Origin: Megalobrama amblycephala
Lineage: Eukaryota; Chordata; Actinopteri; Cypriniformes; Xenocyprididae
Length of the DNA stretch: 64,000 nt
Direction: 5' to 3'
NCBI RefSeq assembly: GCF_018812025.1
Contig: NC_063058.1
Coordinates: 18,283,797 to 18,347,796 of the forward strand
Positions 23,867-35,496 of the stretch are shown here, piece by piece. The position numbers and the translations under genes were made by a program. The notes under the pieces were generated by a model. That model was not told where the DNA came from. It saw nothing but the letters and a program-made list of their open reading frames with translations, and did no database searches. The stretch's first letter is position 1. Each line of letters opens with the position of its first letter.

Positions 23867-25257
23867 GTGACAAATTTTGTCCATCTTGTAAAAAAAAAAA
23901 AATGACAAAAGCAGTATTAATTGATTATAAAAACCACATAATGTCATTGTTAACACTTAATAAATGAATTGTACAAAATTAATTATATCTCCATTATGTT
24001 TTTTTTTACACTTTCAAAAACCTTATTCGTCAATGACCCATATAATACTTTAAAAAGCAGATGTTTTGGTCAACAGAATATCTCTAAAAAGGCGTAAGCA
24101 TAAACACTGAAGTGCAATGCATACAGGAAGTTCCCTTTATCTGTACTGATGCACTGTAGAATGTGTGGGCGTGCATGAAGGCAACCAAGACTTACGGGCT
24201 TTAAGCGTATTTATAGCCTCTCCTAATTAAGACAATTTGATAATGTGGGTGTTGTGGTGAGATGTTTCTTTTTTCTATACATTTCGCTATATGACGGTCC
24301 TGCCATGTGGCATTACAGGAACCCCTGTGGGATCACCTGGCAAAACTAGCCCTGAAAAAGACATTTTTGATTGGGTTGTTGTCTTTTTGTGATCCTTAGA
24401 AGATAGTCTTATGTTGGGAACTGACAGTCATATAAAAACAAGAGCTAAAGTTTCTCATAACAGCATGAAATCCCCTCATATCTCCGCAAAGCCTTGCGGT
24501 ATGAGAGAGACAGTGTATTGCGACTGGTTGAGACTTTTAACTCACCACCTTTAGAAAGTGAAAGAGAAAAGCAAGTGAATAGCAGACAAGTTGTCTTCTT
24601 GCAATGCATCAAGGGGGCTAATGAAGGTGTCTGTGGCCATAAATAACCTTTGTGAGCTCACGAAATAATGGCGGGGATGTTCACAGAAGGCATCCATCTA
24701 TTGTGGAATCCACCTGCTCACTCAATGAAGCCACAAGGTATCTAGTGAAGCCTTCTCATTGTGAAGAACTTCATGAATGTTCTTTGTTCATTGTCAGTAT
24801 GGTGTGACATCACAATGCTAGTAGTTCTAATCTATTTTGATGTGCTGCTCCCAAAATGCCAGCCAACAATGAAGCAAATATCACTGCTGAATACTAAATT
24901 TTGTGTCCACTGAGTTCTCGTTGACAGAAATAATACAGCTCTTTGAGCGTCATTTTCTTAATCTACACTCGAATACCTCATGGTGATTTGATATTCGATA
25001 TTTTGGGGGGCACATTTATGAAACAGGACATTTAGTTGCATAACAGCTGCTTCAGAGAACATATTGTCCAGTGGACAGAAGGACCTTCAGAAAGTGTCAG
25101 TCTCTTTGCCCCGCTTTCCCTGACATTCTTCTTCTATAGACTTTTGTACTCTTTACCAAAAAATGCCTTCCCTCCCACAACTCTCTAGATACTAGGCTTT
25201 ACATTGTTGTATATAAATAATTAGCTCTCAAGATTGAGACTCTAACACAATGCATCA
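23867..25257. other. Unclassified sequence
   Basis: No gene or defined repeat was seen. Confidence 0.4.
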
Positions 25258-25640
25258 CCAGTTGTCTGGATCTAGATAAGATCACCCATGAAATAACCAA
25301 ATATCTACTGTATATCTAAACCGTATCACAATGGTAATCGCAGCTATTTAGATCTAGACTGTAAAATTCCTGACAGCACCAACTATATCACTTATTAAAT
25401 AACCAGATATCCAGATCTAAACTGTATTAGAATGGCCAGCTTATCTGGATCTAAATTGTACAACTCATGAGATCAGCAGCTCTCCAGATCTAGACTTCAT
25501 CACAATGGTGATAATCAACTATCTAGATCTAGACTGCACCATTTATGATGTCAATAGCTGTCTAGATATTGACTATCACTTAACAGCTTTTAAAATCGAG
25601 ACTGCATCACAATGGAGATCATCAGCTATCTAGATCTAGA
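25258..25640. repeat. Decayed minisatellite with ATCTAGATCTAGACTG core
   Basis: Irregular units of roughly 55-70 bp share ATCTAGATCTAGACTG, GCATCACAATGG and ATCATCAGCTA motifs (for example near 25320, 25370, 25430, 25490, 25545 and 25600). They have diverged strongly, so this is an old array. The hAT-like element that follows is inserted in an ATCTAGA motif of this array. Confidence 0.7.
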
Positions 25641-25774
25641 CCAATGGTTCTCAACCTTTTTGACTCCCAGGGACCCCATTGTCCAAAAAATGAAAAAGAA
25701 AAGAAAAATAGTTAAATAGCTTTAGGAGCTGAATGTTCTTCAGGGCTCCTGTTCTTTTTAACCTATTAATTTAA

Positions 25775-26502
25775 AGGGGTGGTTGATTATGATTTCACTT
25801 TCACTTTAGCATGTAATGTTGCTTGAAAACATCTCAACATTGAGCATAAACAACATCTGCAAAGTTACGTTGCTCAAAGTTCAATGCAAAAGGAGATATT
25901 TTCTTTTACAGAAATCGCTTTTTAAGGACTACAATAAAAGGATGGTAGGGACTAACAAGCATTTTCCCGGGTTGGTGACATCACAAATCACAAAATTTAC
26001 ATAAACCCTGCCCGCAAGAACATGCAACAAAGGGGGCGAGGCCATGTTGGGCTGCTTTAGAGAAGAGGAAGAGTTGCTGTAGTAGAGTGTTGTTACCATG
26101 CCGTCATTTTAAGCCGGACTGATTCACAAACGAGGGTCAATTCAATGCTGGATTTGCACAAAAGATCAACATGACGGCACATGCTAGTCGATGAGTTGAA
26201 TCAACTCCACAGCAACTACATCAATTTATCCACTAACCAGTTGCCTTCTAAAAGTTGTAACTTCTTTTGGCTGCGTGAGATTCTCCAGCTTTTTTGTTGT
26301 TGAGCAACCAAAGCGCGAGCTGTTAAAGCTCCGCCCTCTTCTGTACAGGGGGCAGGGAGCAGCAGCTCATTTGCATTTAAAGGGACACACAGAAAAATTG
26401 AGTGTTTTTACTCACACCCAAATAGGGGCAAATTTGACTAGCTATAATAAATGATCTGTGGGGTATTTTGAGCTGAAACTTCACAGAAACATTCTGTGGA
26501 TT
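25775..26502 (+). mobile_element. TTAA-type MITE nested in the hAT-like element
   Basis: It starts at TTAA (25771-25774) with AGGGGTGGTTG. The body (CATGCTAGTCGATGAGTTGA, GAGATTCTCCAGCTTTTTTG, CTCATTTGCATTTAAAGGGA) is found inverted at 39212-39732. Its last part (about 26447-26502, GGGGTATTTTGAGCTGAAAC) is the inverse of 34175-34215 in the AGGTGCCCTAGA element. The 62-codon frame at 25816-26004 ends PGLVTSQITKFT, and the other copy reads PGLVTSLTLKFT on the minus strand; this is shared repeat sequence, not a gene. The right terminus is missing. Confidence 0.8.
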
Positions 26503-26733
26503 AAAAATATATATATTTTTACTAACAATTCTATTCAGTAAATTATTTTAGAGCTCGGCATAACTTATATAAATGTCCATGGTATTTTCAGATTTTTTTT
26601 TTAATTTACATGACTTTTCCAGATCTAGAAAATAGGTTTTAAAATCTTTTAAAGTGTTTCTCATCTATTCAGGTTTTCCAAGGCCAATGGAATCTTTGTT
26701 CTTCAAAGAAAAAAGGGGGTGAATAAAAAAAAA

Positions 26734-26738
<5 letters not shown>

Positions 26739-26811
<73 letters not shown>
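26739..26811. repeat. (TA)n microsatellite
   Basis: About 36 uninterrupted TA units inside the hAT-like element. Confidence 0.98.
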
Positions 26812-26814
<3 letters not shown>

Positions 26815-26925
26815 TTTTTTTGTTGTTTCAGCTTTTTTAATCCTTCTTTTAAATTATTTTTAGTTATCTCGAGCCCCCCTTGGAAGTTTGCTGAGGCTCC
26901 CTGATTGAGAACCACTGATCTAGAA

Positions 26926-28675
26926 AGTAGGACTACATCTATTTTTTTAATAATAGATTTTATTGATTTTTCTATTTATATAATTATTTATTTGATTAAT
27001 TGATTAGTCTATCAATTATTTTCTGATTAGTCGATTAATCCTTTAGTTAACTTCTGTCATTAATCTTTCAATGTTTTATTGAAACATTTTCTCATAAAAA
27101 TACTTACTTCACAAATAAAAAAATTCCCAACACAAAAAAATAAAGTGCCAAGAATTAAAAGGCACCTATCAGTAATACAAATGTCTGGACTGACATCAGC
27201 ATTTGCTTACAGATGTGAGTCTTGAAATGTTTTGTTCATTCAGCAGATTAATGTATCTGCTTGAATATATATCTGTATGACTGAAAAGCTAAAGTCACAA
27301 CTGTATTCTAGCTCAGATATCCATAGCGGCGACAGTATCAAAGATGGTGATGTTTAAAATGAGTCCAACAGACATACGAGTTCATCTATCAGATATTTTA
27401 AATAACCAACAATGGCTTTAAGTGCCAAGTGCAGAGAGTATGTTTGAGCGATTACATTGAAGCGTCGTTTCGGTCTACTATCTAGTCCTCTACATGGACT
27501 AGATAGTATCATGCATGGATCTGGGCAGTACCACCCCACCTAAATAGTGCTCAATATACAGTATAGAAAGCCCACAATTCCCCTCTGTTGGAGTTCCCAT
27601 CCAGCCAGTGGCGACTGATGGTAAAAGCACCATAGAAAGCCAACAGATGGACAAACTGACTGAAGCCCGGTCGGCTCCAGACACACAGCAGCTGTGTGGC
27701 CGGTTTAAGATGTGGTTAGGCAAGAGGGCAGGTGACATGACAACATAACAACAGTACAGACACACATGAGTGGTAAACTGACACACAGGCATAAGAAGGC
27801 AGGCACTCTTTAAATAGGCTTTAATTCAGAATTCCCCTAAAATTTCAGCCCCCAGGCAAATAAACAGAAAAGGAAGTTAAAACCAAATGCAAAAGGACAC
27901 AAAATAATAATTTGCATTGGCTGTTGAGCAGTGAACTGTTGAAAAAAAAAAAAAAAAAGAGCAGCACTGCAGCTCTTTAACAACACAACATGATCCAGGA
28001 TTATTTGCGTTATGTAATTTGGCGCCTAAGTCGACAAATGGGTCAAAGTAATGAAAATTTTTAAATTGTGCAGCTGTTCATTTTGGAACAGTAGCACCAC
28101 ATTATGATGGATGTATTTCATGTTTCATTGATGCACTGTCGCTGATAATATGATGATGCCGTTATGACTATATATTCAATAACCGCAAGTCTAAGTCATG
28201 CAAATTTTAAGATATAGTCGATTCAGAAAACATATTACTCCAGTCGTTGGATCCATCAACCTACACTTAAACAGAACCGGTTTGTATCTCCGAGGTCTAT
28301 CTATGTATGAACTCATTTTAAATTGAAATTCATTCAAATGCATCCAACCTGTTGGCTGGAACTGTGTTATCTGGTTGGGCAATCAACAAGACTTCTTTAT
28401 TTGCCTTTTTGATAATTGCAGGAATGTCTGGAATCGTTATCGTTAAAGCAACATGTTTTCCTCGACTACCCGGTAGGCTAATTGTCCATGGCTCATGCAT
28501 ATATTAGTTCTTGTGCCAAAAAGTTTATCACAAACACAAAACAATACAGTTTCCATCTCTGTACTTGCTATGGACCGTTTCATTTGCACAAAGTGCTCAA
28601 TTTGAACCTGATTATGAATCATGACCACAAAATCGAAAAAAATATATATATTTTTTACATTTTTTAAATATTTTA

Positions 28676-28678
<3 letters not shown>
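26926..28678. other. Unclassified sequence
   Basis: AT-rich GATTAATTGATTAGTC-type sequence lies at 26985-27050. No gene was recognised. The 97-codon minus-strand frame at 27499-27792 has no domain I know. A poly-A run lies at 27941-27958. Confidence 0.35.

Positions 28679-28750
<72 letters not shown>
28679..28750. repeat. (TA)n microsatellite
   Basis: About 36 TA units ending next to the CAGTTGCATGAAAAAGTTTG terminus of the following Tc1-type element. Confidence 0.98.
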
Positions 28751-28753
<3 letters not shown>

Positions 28754-29053
28754 CAGTTGCATGAAAAAGTTTGGGAACCACTTGCAGAATCTGTGAAAAT
28801 GTGAATAATTTTAACAAAATAAGAGAGATCATACAAAATGCATGTTATTTTTTACTTAGTACTGTCCTGAGTAAGAAAAATAGCTGAATTTATCCCCGTT
28901 CAAAAGTTTGGGAACCACTGATTCTTTGATCTATGACTGTTTTTTTTTTTATTTTGTGATGTTTGTTCATGAGTCTCTTGTTTGTTCTGAGCAGTTAAAC
29001 TGAGCTCTGTTCTTCAGAACAATCCTCCAGGTCCTGCAGATTCTTCAGTTTTC
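28754..29053 (+). mobile_element. Tc1-type MITE, left part (CAGTTGCATGAAAAAGTTTG end)
   Basis: The CAGT... terminus directly follows TA, as in Tc1/mariner elements. The body includes AGAGAGATCATACAAAATGC, TCATGAGTCTCTTGTTTG and CCTCCAGGTCCTGCAG, which I recognise from a widespread teleost element. It stops at 29053, where the minisatellite begins, and resumes at about 32670. Confidence 0.75.
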
Positions 29054-32000
29054 AAACACTCGCCTGAAACACTCCTAAAACCTAACGATACGCCTGAAAC
29101 ACACCATAAACCTAACATTACGCATGAAACATCTAAAACCTAACGTTACACCTGAAACACACCTTAAACCTACCCTTAAGCCTGAAACACACCTAAAACC
29201 TAACGTTATGCCTGAAAGACACCATAAACCTAACATTACGCATGAAACATCTAAAACCTAACGTTACACCTGAAACACACCTTAAACCTACCCTTAAGCC
29301 TGAAACACACCTAAAACCTAACGTTATGCCTGAAAGACACCATAAACCTAACATTACGCATGAAACATCTAAAACCTAACGTTACACCTGAAACATACCT
29401 TAAACCTACCCTTAAGCCTGAAACACACCTAAAACCTAACATTACGCCTGAAACACACATAAAACTTACCCTTAAGCCTGAAACACACCTAAAACCTAAC
29501 ATTACGCCTGAAACACACATAAAACTTACCCTTAAGCCTGAAACATACCTAAAACCTAACGTTACGCCTGAAACACACCTAAAACCTACCCTTAAGCCTG
29601 AAACACACCTAAAACCTTTAACGTTACGCCTGAAACACACCTAAAACCTACCCTTAAGTCTGAAACACACCTAAAACCTAACGTTACACCTGAAACACAC
29701 CTAAAACCTAACGTTACAAATGAAACTCACCTAAAACCTAACGTTACACCTGAAACACACCTAAAACCTTTAACGTTATGCATGAAACACACCTAAAACC
29801 TTTAACCTTATGCCTGAAACACACCTAAAACCTAACGTTACGCCTGAAACACACCTAAAACCTTTAACGTTACGCCTGAAACACACCTAAAATCTTTAAC
29901 GTTACACCTAAAACACACCTAAAACCTTTAACCTTAAGCCTGAAACACACCTAAAACCTTTAACGTTACGCCTGAAACACACCTAAAACCTACCCTTAAG
30001 CCTGAAACACACCTAAAACCTAACGTTACGCCTGAAACACACCTAAAACCTTTAACCTTATGCCTGAAACACACCTAAAACCTTTAACCTTATGCCTGAA
30101 ACACACCTAAAACCTAACGTTACGCCTGAAACACACCTAAAACCTTTAACGTTACGCCTGAAACACACCTAAAATCTTTAACGTTACACCTAAAACACAC
30201 CTAAAACCTTTAACCTTAAGCCTGAAACACACCTAAAACCTTTAACGTTACGCCTGAAACACACCTAAAACCTACCCTTAAGCCTGAAACACACCTAAAA
30301 CCTAACGTTACGCCTGAAACACACCTAAAACCTTTAACCTTATGCCTGAAACACACCTAAAACCTTTAACCTTATGCCTGAAACACACCTAAAACCTACC
30401 CTTAAGCCTGAAACACACCTAAAACCTATCCTTAAGTCTGAAACACACCTAAAACCTAACGTTACGCCTGAAACACACCTAAAACCTATCCTTAAGCCTG
30501 AAACACACCTAAAACCTATCCTTAAGTCTGAAACACACCTAAAACCTATCCTTAAGCCTGAAACACATCTAAAACCTTTAACGTTATGCATGAAACACAA
30601 CTAAAACCTAACGTTATGCCTGAAACACCTAAAACCTTTAACGTTATGCCTGAAACACCTAAAACCTACCCTTAAGCCTGAAACACACCTAAAACCTAAC
30701 GTTACACCTGAAACACACCTAAAACCTAACGTTACAAATGAAACTCACCTAAAACCTAACGTTACACCTGAAACACACCTAAAACCTAACGTTACACCTG
30801 AAACACACCTAAAACCTTTAACGTTATGCATGAAACACACCTAAAACCTTTAACCTTATGCCTGAAACACACCTAAAACCTAACGTTACACCTGAAACAC
30901 ACCTAAAACCTAACGTTACACCTGAAACACACCTAAAACCTAACGTTACACCTGAAACACACCTAAAACCTTTAACGTTATGCATGAAACACACCTAAAA
31001 CCTTTAACCTTATGCCTGAAACACACCTAAAACCTAACATTACGCCTGAAACACACCTAAAACCTAACGCTACGCCTGAAACACACCTAAAACCTTTAAC
31101 GTTACACCTAAAACACACCTAAAACCTTTAACCTTATGCCTGAAACACACCTAAAACCTAACGTTACGCCTGAAACACACCTAAAACCTAACGTTACGCC
31201 TGAAACATACCTAAAACCTGTCCTTAAGCCTGAAACACACCTAAAACCTAACGTTAAGCCTGAAACACACTTAAAACCTTTAACGTTACACCTAAAACAC
31301 ACCTAAAACCTTTAACCTTATGCCTGAAACACACCTAAAACCTACCCTTAAGCCTGAAACACACCTAAAACCTAACGTTACGCCTGAAACACACCTAAAA
31401 CCTACCCTTAAGCCTGAAACACACCTAAAACCTACCCTTAAGCCTGAAACACACCTAAAACCTAACGTTACGCCTGAAACACACCTAAAACCTAACGTTA
31501 CGCCTGAAACATACCTAAAACCTGTCCTTAAGCCTGAAACACACCTAAAACCTTTAACCTTATGCCTGAAACACACCTAAAACCTTTAACCTTATGCCTG
31601 AAACATACCTAAAACCTAACGTTAAGCCTGAAACACACCTAAAACCTTTAACGTTAGACCTAAAACACACCTAAAACCTACCCTTAAGCCTAAAACACAC
31701 ATAAAACCTAACGTTACGCCTGAAACACACCTTAAACCTTTAACGTTAGACCTAAAACACACCTAAAACCTACCCTTAAGCCTAAAACACACATAAAACC
31801 TAACGTTACACCTGAAACACACCTAAAACCTACCCTTAAGCCTAAAACACACCTAAAACCTAACGTTACACCTAAAACACACCTAAAACCTAACGTTACA
31901 CCTAAAACACACCTAAAACCTACCCTTAAGCCTAAAACACACCTAAAACCTAACGTTACGCCTGAAACACACCTTAAACCTTTAACGTTACACCTAAAAC

Positions 32001-32592
32001 ACACCTAAAACCTAACGTTACGCCTGAAACACACCTTAAACCTTTAACGTTACACCTGAAACACACCTAAAACCTAACGTTACGCCTGAAACACACCTTA
32101 AACCTTTAACGTTACACCTAAAACACACCTAAAACCTAACGTTACGCCTGAAACACACCTTAAACCTTTAACGTTACACCTAAAACACACCTAAAACCTA
32201 ACGTTACGCCTGAAACACACCTTAAACCTTTAACGTTACACCTAAAACACACCTTAAACCTACCCTTAAGCCTGAAACACACCTAAAACCTAACGTTACA
32301 CCTGAAACACACCTAAAACCTTTAACGTTATGCATGAAACACACCTAAAACCTTTAACCTTATGCCTGAAACACACCTAAAACATACCCTTAAGCCTGAA
32401 ACACACCTAAAACCTAACGTTACGCCTGAAACACACCTAAAACCTTTAACGTTACACCTAAAACACACCTAAAACCTACCCTTAAGCCTGAAACACACCT
32501 AAAACCTAACGTTACGCCTAAAACACACCTTAAACCTAACAATACGCCTGAAACACACCTAAACCCTAATGCTACCCTTATGTCTACACACA
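29054..32592. repeat. 3.5-kb minisatellite of 30-32 bp units
   Basis: Roughly 115 tandem units each contain GAAACACACCTAAAACC followed by one of several variable cores (TAACGTTACGCCT, TACCCTTAAGCCT, TTTAACGTTACACCT, TTTAACCTTATGCCT). The base unit is 30 bp; units with TTTAAC instead of TAAC are 32 bp. Higher-order copies are visible: a 118-bp period x3 at about 29121-29475, a 282-bp duplication around 29891 and 30173, and a 62-bp dimer repeated 5 times at about 31981-32290. The 30-bp unit has a stop-free frame on each strand (ETHLKPNVTP and GFRCVSGLRV type), which explains the many 60-109 codon frames. They are not genes, because the 32-bp units break the frame. Confidence 0.98.
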
Positions 32593-32669
32593 CATTAGAA
32601 TTCAGCTATTTAATATAAATGTACAACTAAAATAATGATATTTTTCAATGTAATGAACAATACAGTGAA

Positions 32670-32784
32670 TATCATTTTTTCTTTTTCATTTAGTACTGCC
32701 CTTCGGAAGCAACAGAAAATACTTGCATGTTTCCTGGAAGACAAATTAAGTACAATTTACCTTAATCTTCAAATTCAAAAAGTT
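32670..32784 (+). mobile_element. Tc1-type MITE, right part
   Basis: CATTTAGTACTGCCCTTCGG, CTTGCATGTTTCCTGGAAGA and AATCTTCAAATTCAAAAAGT match, from memory of the teleost family, the right half of the element whose left half is at 28754-29053. The terminal bases are missing. Confidence 0.65.
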
Positions 32785-32788
32785 TATA

Positions 32789-32911
32789 TGGACCAAAATC
32801 TCTGAGGAATGTTTCCAGCACCTTGTTGAATCAGTGCCATGAAGAATTAAGGCAGTTCTGAAGGCAAAAGGAGGTCCAACCCAATACTAGCAAGGTGTAC
32901 CTAATAAAGTG
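32789..32911 (+). pseudogene. C-terminal end of a Tc1-type transposase and element terminus
   Basis: Frame 2 reads WTKISEECFQHLVESVP, then a TGA at 32840-32842 (a CGA-to-TGA type change), then RIKAVLKAKGGPTQY and a natural TAG stop at 32888-32890. This is the conserved C-terminus of fish Tc1 transposases (an x-P-R-R-I-x-A-V-x-x-A-K-G-G-P-T pattern). It is followed by CAAGGTGTACCTAATAAAGT, which I take to be the element end. Everything upstream of this piece is missing. It comes from a different Tc1 subfamily from the remnant at 5487-6084, judging by the ending, but the two pieces do not overlap, so this cannot be tested directly. Confidence 0.85.
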
Positions 32912-33506
32912 GTAATAATAATTATTATTAATTATTTATTTTAAACCTGATGAGGGCAGAACATTTTGATTGACAGGTAAGAGGTTAAAACGCAACCGTG
33001 CCATGCTGCTTTTTGAACCAATGACGAGAACCTCTAAACCACATGAAGGCATGCCTGGTTCCAATAATTCTGAGAAATGCCTTTGCTCATTCTCCATGCA
33101 ATCAAAAAAAAAAAAAAAGACTGTACAACGGTAGAGTGAAAGGGATTCTTTTCTTGTTTGGAGCAGTCACTAGTGCATACTCTTGGCTGGGGTCTGACAG
33201 CAGGGCTGCCTGACTGCAGTTCTCATTAGACTGTAAATATGATGTGGTTTGGAGGAGAGAGCCAGTGCATATGGAGCTGTATGTGCGCCGCTGTCTGATG
33301 TGCGTTCAAAAACCACCAATACACACAGAGCTTCATTATATAGTGGAGAGTGGAGGAGAGGAACACACAGACATGGAATAAGGCTGTTTTGGAAGGTCCA
33401 GGTTGAGTTTGGAATAATTTAACGACAGAGAATCCTGGTCCCAAAAGAACTGCAACAACATACTCACCATACTAGGAATGTGTCACAATAAGAATCTAAT
33501 CAACTG

Positions 33507-33510
<4 letters not shown>
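32912..33510. other. Unclassified sequence
   Basis: No gene was recognised. Short (AAT)n lies near 32915-32935 and poly-A at 33104-33118. Confidence 0.35.

Positions 33511-33585
<75 letters not shown>
33511..33585. repeat. (TA)n followed by poly-T
   Basis: About 22 TA units run into about 30 consecutive T. Confidence 0.97.
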
Positions 33586-33587
<2 letters not shown>

Positions 33588-34117
33588 TTATCTCTATTTT
33601 TTAAGCACCCGCCCCAGCCCTGACACAGGTGTTGAACATGCAGTAAGGAAATGAATCTCACTGTGTGATGGAGTGGTTAGAATGCCTCTAAAATTCAAGA
33701 TATCAGGTCAAAAATGCCCCTGTATGAGTTTTTGTCTCATATTTATATATCAAGATATAGCTAAGCTATATCACACAAGTGCTGTTTTTGTCCCAAATAG
33801 CACGAGTGAAAATATGACATTGATTTTATACAGTTCAATAAATAAGAAGTTAAGTTTGCTCAATTTTGCCAACGAAAATATTACTGTTATGCATTTCCGA
33901 GCAACACACAGTGGTATTTTCTTTCTGAATGAGTCAACATTTTGAGCGAATCAATCAGGTGAACCAATGATTCAATGGCCCATTCATAAAGAGTCATATA
34001 CTTAATTCCTCAATGAATCAAACTAATCAAATGAATGAATGATTCAATGACTTACAAATTTAGACATTTACTGCCACCTACTGGCAGTTTTAGTTTCTTG
34101 TTTAGCGAATCATTTCA
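33586..34117. other. Unclassified sequence with ATGATTCAATG motifs
   Basis: TGATTCAATG-like motifs recur at 33960-34055, and TTACTGCCACCTACTGGCAG (34069-34088) is a motif seen in dispersed fish repeats. The 90-codon frame at 33673-33945 is unrecognised. Confidence 0.35.
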
Positions 34118-34121
34118 TTAA

Positions 34122-35080
34122 AGGTGCCCTAGATTGTTTTTTTACAAGATGTAATATAAGTCCTAGATGTCCCCTGAATGTGTCTGTGACGTTTCAGCTC
34201 AAAATACCCCATAGATTTTTTTTAATTAATTTTTTTAACTGCCCATTTTGGGGCATCATTAACTATACACTGATTTTTTCAGCATGGCCCCTTTAAGAGA
34301 TGCGCTTCCTCTGCCCCACGAGCTCTCGACTATAATACAGTGCATTTACAAAGTGCACACAGCGAATATAACCCTCAAATGGATCTTTACAAGATGTTCG
34401 TCATGCATTCTGTATGCATGCTTCGAATTATGTGAGTAAAGTATTTATTTAAATGGTTACGTTTGATTCTGTGTGAGTTTGAGGCTATGCTCTGTGGCTA
34501 AAGCTAACATTACACACTGTTGGAGAGATTTATAAAGAATGAAGTTGTGTTTATGAATTATACAGACTGCAAGTGTTTAAAAATAAAAATAGCAACGACT
34601 CTCGTCTCCGTGAATACAGTAAGAAACAATGGTAACTTTAACCACATTTAACAGTATATTAGCAACATGCTAATGAAACATTTAGAAAGACAATTTACGA
34701 ATATCACTAAAAATATCATGTAATCATGGATCATGTCAGTTATTATTGCTCCATCTGCCATTTTTCGCTGTTGTTCTTGCTTGCTTACCTTGTCTGTGCA
34801 CAGATCCAGCCGTTAATACTGCCTTTCCTTGTCTAATGCGTCGAATGGGCTGGCATTATGCAAATATTGGGGTCATACATATTAATGGTCCCGACTGTTA
34901 CGTAACAGTCGGTGTTATGTTGAGATCCGAGTGTTTTCCGGAAGTCTTTTAAACAAATGAGATTTACATAAGGAGGAGGAAACAATGGGGTTTGAAACTC
35001 AATGTATGTCTTTTCCATGTACTGAACTCTTGTTATTCAACTATGCCGAGATAAATTCAAATTCTGATTCTAGGGCACCT
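34122..35080. mobile_element. TTAA-type MITE with AGGTGCCCTAGA / TCTAGGGCACCT ends
   Basis: The 12-bp ends are perfect inverted repeats. The left flank is TTAA (34118-34121); the right flank is TTCA, one change from TTAA. The internal 959 bp has no coding capacity. The stretch near 34175-34215 (TTTCAGCTCAAAATACCCCA) is shared, inverted, with the element at 25775-26502, so the two families exchange modules. Confidence 0.85.
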
Positions 35081-35126
35081 TTCAAAAAAATTATATGTCC
35101 ATATTAATAAAAAAAAAAACAATTAA

Positions 35127-35181
35127 AGGTATAGTTCACCCAAAAATGAAAATTCTGCCATCATTTACTCACCCAGATGGT
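35127..35181 (+). mobile_element. End fragment of the TTAA foldback MITE family
   Basis: TTAA followed by AGGTATAGTTCACCCAAAAA and ATTTACTCACCC is the left terminus of the family also seen at 58361 and 60636. Only about 55 bp remain. Confidence 0.8.
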
Positions 35182-35329
35182 AGTTGAAGCCTAAAAGTTT
35201 ATGTGTAATAAATTCTATGTTGAATCAAATCAAATATTTATTTTCTAAAGCTACTTTTTGTAATGTCCATTTGATGTTTTTGTCATTTAACATAATAATG
35301 ACTTTAAATTTTATTTTAGGGGTAATTTC

Positions 35330-35424
35330 TCAGCCAAATTTGATGTGTGATTAATTTAATTAGATTAAGTAATCGCCACATTGTGTAATTAATTCGATAA
35401 AAAATGAATCGCTTGACAGCCCTA
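35330..35424 (-). mobile_element. hAT-like element end
   Basis: AATCGCTTGACAGCCCTA at 35407-35424, preceded by ATT-rich sequence, is the reverse complement of a TAGGGCTGTCAAGCGATT terminus common among hAT-type fish repeats. Only this end is visible. Confidence 0.5.
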
Positions 35425-35496
35425 ATATAATATAATATAATATAATATATATATATGAAGACTTCAGATGCAAAAGCCTCTAAGTTCTATCTGAAA

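Larger units (their letters stand above)
25642..26917. mobile_element. hAT-like element with 8-bp target duplication
   Basis: The left end CAATGGTTCTCAACC and the right end GATTGAGAACCACTG are inverted repeats. The flanks ATCTAGAC (25634-25641) and ATCTAGAA (26918-26925) match at 7 of 8 positions, as expected for the 8-bp duplication of hAT transposons. There is no transposase frame, so it is non-autonomous. It carries a second element (25775 onward) and a (TA)n tract (26739-26811). Confidence 0.85.

Noticed and set aside
25816..26004. 62-codon frame whose ending resembles that of the minus-strand frame at 39649
   Set aside because: The similarity (PGLVTS..TKFT / PGLVTSLTLKFT) is explained by both lying in copies of the same non-coding MITE.
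26703..26915. Frames reading IYIYIY (also at 28612-28836 and 45058-45273)
   Set aside because: They are translations of (TA)n microsatellites.
29311..32004. Reading frames of 60-109 codons with PETHLKP or GFRCVSG repeats
   Set aside because: They follow from a 30-bp stop-free satellite unit on both strands and are repeatedly broken by 32-bp unit variants.
29054..32592. Possible CRISPR array (short repeats with variable cores)
   Set aside because: The variable parts are a few recurring variants rather than unique spacers, unit length is 30-32 bp without separate repeat and spacer, and the DNA is vertebrate.
29054..32592. Possible interstitial telomere repeat (CCTAA motifs)
   Set aside because: The units contain CCTAACGTT, not runs of CCCTAA; the resemblance is limited to five bases.
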